Source: JACDAN01 sp963827705 (GTDB lineage Bacteria > Actinomycetota > Thermoleophilia > Gaiellales > Gaiellaceae). Taken from it: a DNA stretch of 64,000 nt. The notes beneath the pieces are model-generated. The model saw nothing but the letters and a program-made list of their open reading frames with translations. It was not told where the DNA came from and did not search any database. Where the stretch lies: the NCBI GenBank assembly GCA_963827705.1, contig CAWHBN010000016.1, forward strand, positions 186,001-250,000. The letters run 5' to 3'. Both the position numbers and the translations under genes were made by a program. This document shows, one piece after another, positions 59,322-64,000 of this stretch (within the stretch, counting starts at the first letter, position 1; every line of letters begins with the position of its first letter).

Positions 59322-60248
59322 CTATCCCCCGTAGGTGTCGGCGTACCAGCGGAAGGTGTCCGCGAGACCGTCTTCAAGCTGGATCTCCGGGCGCCACCCG
59401 AAGGCCTTTTCCGCCGCGGCCGAGTCGATCGCGCTGCGGGTCAGCTCGCCGGGCCGAAGCGGCTCGAGCTGCGGCTCAACCGATGTTCCTGCTGCGTGCT
59501 GAAGACCGTCGAGAACGTCGAGCACGGACACCTCCCGGCCCCAGCCGAGGTTGAACGTCCCGGCTGCTGGGGTGTCCGCGAGAGTGACGAACGCGCGCGC
59601 GATGTCTCGGACGTGGACGTAGTCGCGTGTCGGCGTCCCTTGACCGTAGGCGACGACCGGCTGGTCGAGCAGCAGCCGTTCGCTGAAGATCGCAACGACG
59701 CCGGCCTCGCCGTGGGGGCTCTGGCGCGGGCCATAGACGTTCCCGAGCCGGAGAACGGCGTGGTCGATCCCGTGAAAGCGGGCCAGTGCGCCGACGAACG
59801 CCTCGGCCGCCTGCTTCGAGGCGCCGTACGGTGACAGCGGTTGCGCGACGAAGGACTCGTCCGTCGGGATCGGCGCCCCTTCGCCGTAGAGCGCGCCGCC
59901 GGTCGAGGCGAAGACGGTTCTCGCTCGATGCTGCGTCGCGGAGTTGAGGATGTTGAACGTGCCAAGGACGTTCGAGTCGAAGTCACGCTTCGGCTCCTTG
60001 ACCGAGACCGTCACGCTCGCCTGGGCGGCGAGGTGGCAGATGTACTCGGGCGCGAAGTCGGCGAAGGCTTCCTGGACGCGATCCGCGTCGGCGATGTCGA
60101 GCTCTGCGAGCTTCGCCTGCTTCGGGACGTAGTCGCGCGACCCGGTCGAGAAGTCGTCGACCACGAGGACCTCGTCGCCTCGCTCGACGAAGGCGTCGGC
60201 CACGTGCGAGCCGATGAATCCGGCTCCGCCGGTGACGACGACTCTCAT
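59322..60248 (-). CDS. NAD-dependent nucleotide-sugar epimerase (GalE-like)
   Basis: The 308-residue extended short-chain dehydrogenase has VVVTGGAGFIGSHVADAFV as the NAD site, the catalytic YGASK (near 145) and LGNVYGPRQSPHGEAGVVAI. Likely reactions are UDP-glucose or UDP-GlcNAc 4-epimerisation for surface sugars, in line with the adjacent Wzy-like gene. ATG at 60248 is 2 bases before the fpg stop. Confidence 0.92.
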   Translation of the reverse strand: MRVVVTGGAGFIGSHVADAFVERGDEVLVVDDFSTGSRDYVPKQAKLAELDIADADRVQEAFADFAPEYICHLAAQASVTVSVKEPKRDFDSNVLGTFNILNSATQHRARTVFASTGGALYGEGAPIPTDESFVAQPLSPYGASKQAAEAFVGALARFHGIDHAVLRLGNVYGPRQSPHGEAGVVAIFSERLLLDQPVVAYGQGTPTRDYVHVRDIARAFVTLADTPAAGTFNLGWGREVSVLDVLDGLQHAAGTSVEPQLEPLRPGELTRSAIDSAAAEKAFGWRPEIQLEDGLADTFRWYADTYGG

Positions 60249-60249
60249 G

Positions 60250-61098
60250 TCAGCGCGGATTCCCGTTCGGCACAAGTGGCTGGCAGCTCGGGCAGTACCA
60301 CGTGCCGCGGCCGGCCGCGCGCGTCTTCCCGATCTGGTCGCCGCACCGGTAGCAGGCCTCGCCCTCGCGGCCGTAGACGCGCAGCGCCGCCTGCATCCGC
60401 CCCTCCTCGCCGTCCGGCGTGCGGTAGTCACGCAGCGTCGTCCCCTGGCGGGCAATGCCTGCCTTGAGAGCCTCGCGGACGGCTCTGTGGAGTCGCTTCA
60501 GCTCGTCTTCGTCCAGGTCACCGGCGGGACGGAGCGGATGGATCCGCGCTCGCCAGAGCGCCTCGTCCGCATAGATGTTCCCCATGCCGGCGGCGGCGCG
60601 CTGGTCGAGGAGGGCGGCCTTGACCGGGGCGCGCCGTCGATCGAAGCGTGCAGCCAGGCTCGCCGGCGTGAAGGCTCGGGTCAGCGGCTCTTCCCCGAGC
60701 CGCTGGGCGAGGTACGGAATGTCTTCTCCCGGCTCGAGGAGGAGCCACGTGCCGAACCTCCGGACATCGCGGTAGATGACGTCCGATCCGTCGTCTAGCG
60801 TGACAACGACTCGGAGATGCGGATCGCTCTCGGACGCTCCGTCTTTCTCGTGTCGCATCGTCCCCGTCATGCGGAGGTGAATCAGGAGCACACGAGCGGA
60901 TTCGAACCGGACAACCAGATACTTCCCGCGTCGCTCGACGGCCGCGACGGTCTCTCCCTCGAGCTCCGCCGCGACCTCGCGTGGCTCGACGGGCCGCGTC
61001 ACGCGAGGATCGAGGATCTCGACACGGTCGAACCGCCGGCCGGCGAGGACTGGCTCGAGGCGAGCGCGAACCGTCTCGACCTCGGGCAGCTCGGGCAC
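60250..61098 (-). CDS. mutM: Formamidopyrimidine-DNA glycosylase (Fpg/MutM)
   Basis: Removes oxidised purines such as 8-oxoguanine. The 282-residue protein begins MPELPEVETVRARLEP with the catalytic Pro2 and Glu3. It has GRRFDRVEILDPRVTR, DQRAAAGMGNIYADEALW and a C-terminal zinc finger (CYRCGDQIGKTRAAGRGTWY then CPSC). It sits between deoA and the epimerase on the minus strand. Confidence 0.95.
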   Translation of the reverse strand: MPELPEVETVRARLEPVLAGRRFDRVEILDPRVTRPVEPREVAAELEGETVAAVERRGKYLVVRFESARVLLIHLRMTGTMRHEKDGASESDPHLRVVVTLDDGSDVIYRDVRRFGTWLLLEPGEDIPYLAQRLGEEPLTRAFTPASLAARFDRRRAPVKAALLDQRAAAGMGNIYADEALWRARIHPLRPAGDLDEDELKRLHRAVREALKAGIARQGTTLRDYRTPDGEEGRMQAALRVYGREGEACYRCGDQIGKTRAAGRGTWYCPSCQPLVPNGNPR

Positions 61099-61133
61099 GG
61101 GGCTAGCCTAGCCGCGGCCTTCCAGGGCGGGCC

Positions 61134-62429
61134 TTACGAAAGCGTCTCGAGGATGACGCCACGCGGCGGCGGAGCCTCGTCCGCGAGCTCGTAGGCCGTC
61201 TCGACCTCCGCGACGGCGGCAGCCGCGGACGCGTCGTCCCGAGCGTGGATCTCGGCGAGGACGTCGCCCCGGGCAACCGTGGACCCGCGCTTCGCCCGGC
61301 AGACGACCCCGACGGCGTGGTCGATCGGTGCGTCCTTGACCGCCCGGCCGGCGCCGAGGTGGACCGAGGCCATCCCGACGGCGAGGGCACCGAGCCGAGC
61401 GACGGTTCCGTTGCGCGAAGCCGCCAGCTCGCGGATGACGGGCGCCCGCGGGAGCGCATCCGCCTCCGGGTTGCCTCCCTGCGCCCGGACCCAGCGGTCG
61501 TACGCATCGAGCGCAGAGCCGTCGTCGAGAGCCGACGCAACGCGGCCACGCGCATCGCTCAGGTCGCCGCCGTCGCAGAGCGCCACGAGATGCGCTGCGG
61601 AGGCGACCGAGAGCTCCGTCAGGTCCGCGGGCCCCTCGCCACGCAACGTCGCGATCGCCTCGCTGATCTCGAGCGCGTTCCCGACGGCCCGTCCGAGCGG
61701 CTGATCCATGTCGGTGAGCTCGCAGACGACGCGGCGGTCCGCCCTCCGCCCCAGCTCGAGCATCGCCTCGGCCAGGTTCCGCGCGTCCTCGAGCGTCTTC
61801 ATGAACGCGCCGTCGCCGACCTTGACGTCCAGGACGATCGCATTCGCTCCCGCGGCGATCTTCTTGGACATGATGCTGGCCGCGATCAACGAGACGTTCT
61901 CGACCGTGGCGGTCACGTCGCGCAACCCGTAGAGCTTCTTGTCGGCGGGGACGAGCTCGGCGGTCTGGCCGATGATCGCGAGGCCGACGTCCCGGACCTG
62001 GTCGACGAACTCGTCGCGCGAGAGCTCGATCCGGAAACCGGGGATCGACTCGAGCTTGTCGAGGGTCCCGCCGGTGTGACCGAGGCCACGTCCGCTCATC
62101 TTCCCGAACGGGACGCCGCAGGCAGCCACGAGCGGACCGACGACAAGAGACGCCTTGTCCCCCACGCCGCCCGTCGAGTGCTTGTCGGCGACCGGACGGC
62201 CGATCTCGGCCTGCAGGTCGATCGTCTCACCGCTACGCACCATCGCGTCGGTGAGTGCGTACGTCTCGCGCCCGTTCAGGCCGCGGAAGTACACGGCCAT
62301 GCAGAAGGCCGCCAGCTGGTAGTCGGGGATCTCGTCACGCGCGTACCCGAGGACGAGCTCGGCGAGCTCCTCGTCGGTCAGCTCGCCGCCGTCCCGCTTG
62401 CGCTGGATGAGCTCTGCCGGCCGGATCAC
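61134..62429 (-). CDS. deoA: Pyrimidine-nucleoside / thymidine phosphorylase
   Basis: Splits thymidine and other pyrimidine nucleosides to base plus (deoxy)ribose 1-phosphate. The 431-residue protein has the phosphate site KHSTGGVGDKASLVVGPL near 85-102, SGRGLGHTGGTLDKLES near 116-132 and KIAAGANAIVLDVKVGDGAF near 190-209. GTG at 62429 overlaps the methyltransferase stop by 4 bases. The deoxyribose 1-phosphate made here is the substrate of DeoB. Confidence 0.94.
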   Translation of the reverse strand: MIRPAELIQRKRDGGELTDEELAELVLGYARDEIPDYQLAAFCMAVYFRGLNGRETYALTDAMVRSGETIDLQAEIGRPVADKHSTGGVGDKASLVVGPLVAACGVPFGKMSGRGLGHTGGTLDKLESIPGFRIELSRDEFVDQVRDVGLAIIGQTAELVPADKKLYGLRDVTATVENVSLIAASIMSKKIAAGANAIVLDVKVGDGAFMKTLEDARNLAEAMLELGRRADRRVVCELTDMDQPLGRAVGNALEISEAIATLRGEGPADLTELSVASAAHLVALCDGGDLSDARGRVASALDDGSALDAYDRWVRAQGGNPEADALPRAPVIRELAASRNGTVARLGALAVGMASVHLGAGRAVKDAPIDHAVGVVCRAKRGSTVARGDVLAEIHARDDASAAAAVAEVETAYELADEAPPPRGVILETLS

Positions 62430-63127
62430 TTGGTGGCCACGAAAACCGTCGGGAGTCGCTGCACCCGGATCGGCTCCGAGACGGGCGGGACACGCGCCCC
62501 AGACAGCAGTACGAGCGAGTCGACATAGGCCTGTGCCGCCTCGGAGTCCGGGAACACGAGCCAACCGTGCGCGTCGCGCGCCTCCACGGTCGAGAAGTAC
62601 CTCGGCATGAGCCGCGCGGCGTCCTCCGTCACGAAGCTGTTGGCCAGTCGGTCGCGCCCGATCAGCTCGTAGAGCTCGCGCAGGTGCTCCCGCCCGTTCG
62701 TGACGGCGACGAGCCGCCCCTCGGGCTCGAGCACCCGAGCGATCTCCGCCAGGCCCTGCTCGGCCGGATCGACGTGGTACAGCATCCAGGCCGCGACCAC
62801 GCAGTCGAAGCTCTCGTCCTCGAGCTCCAGGCGTTCGGCCCGCCCAACGCGTGCGTCGACGCCCCGACTGCGGGTGATCTCGACCATGCGCGGGGACTGG
62901 TCGATCGCGACCACCTCGGCGTCGAGCTCTCTCAGAAGGCGCTCGGCGAGCTCTCCCTCGCCCGGCCCGATCTCGAGAATCCGGCGCGGACGGGCCTCCG
63001 CGATCGCCTCGAACAGGACCTCCCGGGGGTCCGGCCCCTCCGCGCCCGAGTACGCCGCCTTTCGGGCTGCCAGTCGGGTTTCGTCCTCATACTCGGTCCG
63101 GACGACCGAGGCGTCGTGCATGGTCAC
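62426..63127 (-). CDS. SAM-dependent class I methyltransferase
   Basis: The 233-residue protein has a Rossmann core with motif I ILEIGPGEGELAERLL near 51-66 and CVVAAWMLYHVDPAEQGLAE near 110-129. The target is unknown. GTG at 63127 overlaps the deoB stop (GTGA); ATG at 63121 is an in-frame alternative. It is coupled between deoB and deoA. Confidence 0.88.
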   Translation of the reverse strand: MTMHDASVVRTEYEDETRLAARKAAYSGAEGPDPREVLFEAIAEARPRRILEIGPGEGELAERLLRELDAEVVAIDQSPRMVEITRSRGVDARVGRAERLELEDESFDCVVAAWMLYHVDPAEQGLAEIARVLEPEGRLVAVTNGREHLRELYELIGRDRLANSFVTEDAARLMPRYFSTVEARDAHGWLVFPDSEAAQAYVDSLVLLSGARVPPVSEPIRVQRLPTVFVATK

Positions 63128-64000
63128 GGCTCGACGATCGGGGCTCCCGGCAGCCCGCGCACGCCCGACCGGCCGCCCAGCCACCGGTTCATCGTGGCGC
63201 CGACGTCGCCGAACTCGCCGTCGTGTCGCGAGCCGCGCGCGTTCCGGCCCTCCACGTAGGCGAGCAGCAGCGCGTGTTCGCGCGAGTGATCGGTGGAAGG
63301 CGTCGTGGGATCGCAGCCGTGGTCGGACGTGATGATCACGAGGTCGCCGTCCCTCAGCGCTCCGAGCAGGTCGGGGAGACGCCGGTCGAAGTCCTGGAGG
63401 CACCGATGGAAGTTCACCGGGTCGTTGCGATGCCCCCAGAGCATGTCGGTCTCGACGAGGTTGACGAAGACCACGCCGTCCTCGATCTCCTGGAGCAGGC
63501 GCTCCGTGACGGTGATGCCCTCGACGTTCGAGCGCGTCGGGTGGGACTCGTCGATGTCGATCCCCGCGAAGATGTCGCGGATCTTCCCGACGCCGTGCAC
63601 CGCGTGGCCTTTCTCGCGCACGAGTGTCAGGTAGTTCGGCTGGCGAGGCTTCAGCGACCAGTCGTGACGGTCGGCAGTCCGCGTGTAGTTGCCCGGCTCG
63701 CCCTCAAAAGGTCGGGCGATGACGCGCCCGACGGCATGCTTGCCGGTCAGGAGCTCCCGCGCCGCCTCACACCCCGCGTACAGCTCCTCCAGCGGAATCG
63801 TGTCGGTGTGCGCCGCGACCTGGAAGACGCTGTCGCCGGACGTGTAGACGATCCACTTGCCCGTCCTCTGGTGCTCCTCGCCCAGCTCGTCGATGATCTC
63901 CGTGCCCGACGCCGGCTTGTTGCCGAGCACGCCGCGGCCGGTGCGGTGCGAGAACGGGTCGATCACCTCGAACGGGAACCCGTGCGGGTACGTCGGAAAC
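63124..64000 (-). CDS. deoB: Phosphopentomutase (N-terminus outside window)
   Basis: Interconverts (deoxy)ribose 1-phosphate and 5-phosphate. The visible C-terminal part, about 292 residues, is an alkaline-phosphatase-type fold with SGDSVFQVAAHTDTIPLEEL, NLVETDMLWGHRNDPVNF and the metal site TSDHGCDPTTPSTDHSREHA. The frame is still open at 64000, so the start lies to the right. It leads the deoB-methyltransferase-deoA unit. Confidence 0.94.
   Translation of the reverse strand, partial: FPTYPHGFPFEVIDPFSHRTGRGVLGNKPASGTEIIDELGEEHQRTGKWIVYTSGDSVFQVAAHTDTIPLEELYAGCEAARELLTGKHAVGRVIARPFEGEPGNYTRTADRHDWSLKPRQPNYLTLVREKGHAVHGVGKIRDIFAGIDIDESHPTRSNVEGITVTERLLQEIEDGVVFVNLVETDMLWGHRNDPVNFHRCLQDFDRRLPDLLGALRDGDLVIITSDHGCDPTTPSTDHSREHALLLAYVEGRNARGSRHDGEFGDVGATMNRWLGGRSGVRGLPGAPIVEP

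Noticed and set aside
1..64000. Prophage, insertion sequence, defence island or secondary-metabolite cluster
   Set aside because: No integrase, transposase, terminal repeats with target duplication, restriction, toxin-antitoxin pair, or large synthase genes are recognisable anywhere in the window.

Overview
The window is a GC-rich chromosomal segment with tightly packed, often overlapping genes, frequent GTG and TTG starts and almost no low-GC stretches. Gene content and order (rpsB-tsf-pyrH-frr-uppS-cdsA-dxr-rseP-ispG-proS, then pgeF-yggS-sepF-yggT-divIVA-DUF167-dksA-lspA-rluD), CGAAC-N4-GTTCG type LexA boxes, SepF/DivIVA and an SOS ImuB/DnaE2 pair point to a Gram-positive, deep-branching actinobacterium. 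A Thermoleophilia-like organism (Gaiellales/Solirubrobacterales) is my best guess, but this is inference from memory and not a database result. I see no prophage, insertion sequence, CRISPR array or rRNA.

Layout. 0-3 kb: a LamG-containing membrane protein, a tRNA-Pro(GGG) with terminator, a DUF202 membrane protein, an AT-richer stretch with three DnaA-box-like 9-mers, and an XRE regulator. 3-13 kb (minus strand): the rpsB-to-proS operon for translation, lipid and isoprenoid precursor synthesis and envelope growth. 13-23 kb (minus): the cell-division cluster with an embedded HelD-like helicase, followed by a DHH-CBS-CCA fusion, RidA, a degenerate HisB relative and MurA. 24-29 kb: small mixed-strand units (HD protein, glyoxalase, class V aminotransferase, endo/exonuclease-family protein, lipoprotein). 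29-35 kb: the SOS mutasome region with dnaE2 and imuB, each behind a TTGACA promoter overlapped by LexA boxes. 35-45 kb: comB, a zinc-finger rhomboid, an unlisted minus-strand unit of tiny SD-led ORFs, a histidine kinase, PPDK, peptidase E and a Tat-exported isomerase-like protein. 45-53 kb: PpsR (the probable PPDK regulator), HtrA, two-subunit GlyRS, an MFS exporter and RecO. 53-64 kb: glutaredoxin, three tandem L,D-transpeptidases, an ECF sigma factor with a membrane partner, a Wzy/O-antigen-ligase-like protein, a sugar epimerase, Fpg, and deoA/deoB with a methyltransferase.

How the genes work together. The left half is growth machinery: ribosome, elongation factor, UMP kinase, ribosome recycling, undecaprenyl and CDP-diacylglycerol synthesis, septum assembly and MurA. 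The middle holds a damage-inducible mutagenesis module. PPDK and PpsR probably form a reversible PEP/pyruvate switch. The right part combines peptidoglycan 3-3 cross-linking, surface polysaccharide and nucleoside salvage.

Caveat. Six conserved genes (rluD, pgeF, the endo/exonuclease gene, ppdK, glyS twice, and the ECF sigma gene) carry single-base frame breaks whose two halves align perfectly to one family. I treat these mainly as assembly indels, not biology.

Best leads for follow-up: the catalytically degenerate HisB relative next to murA; MurA with Asp in place of the fosfomycin-target Cys; the small-ORF transcription unit at 37.5-38.1 kb; the leaderless LexA-controlled dnaE2/imuB promoters; and the triple L,D-transpeptidase array. 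None is proven to be a new system from sequence alone.
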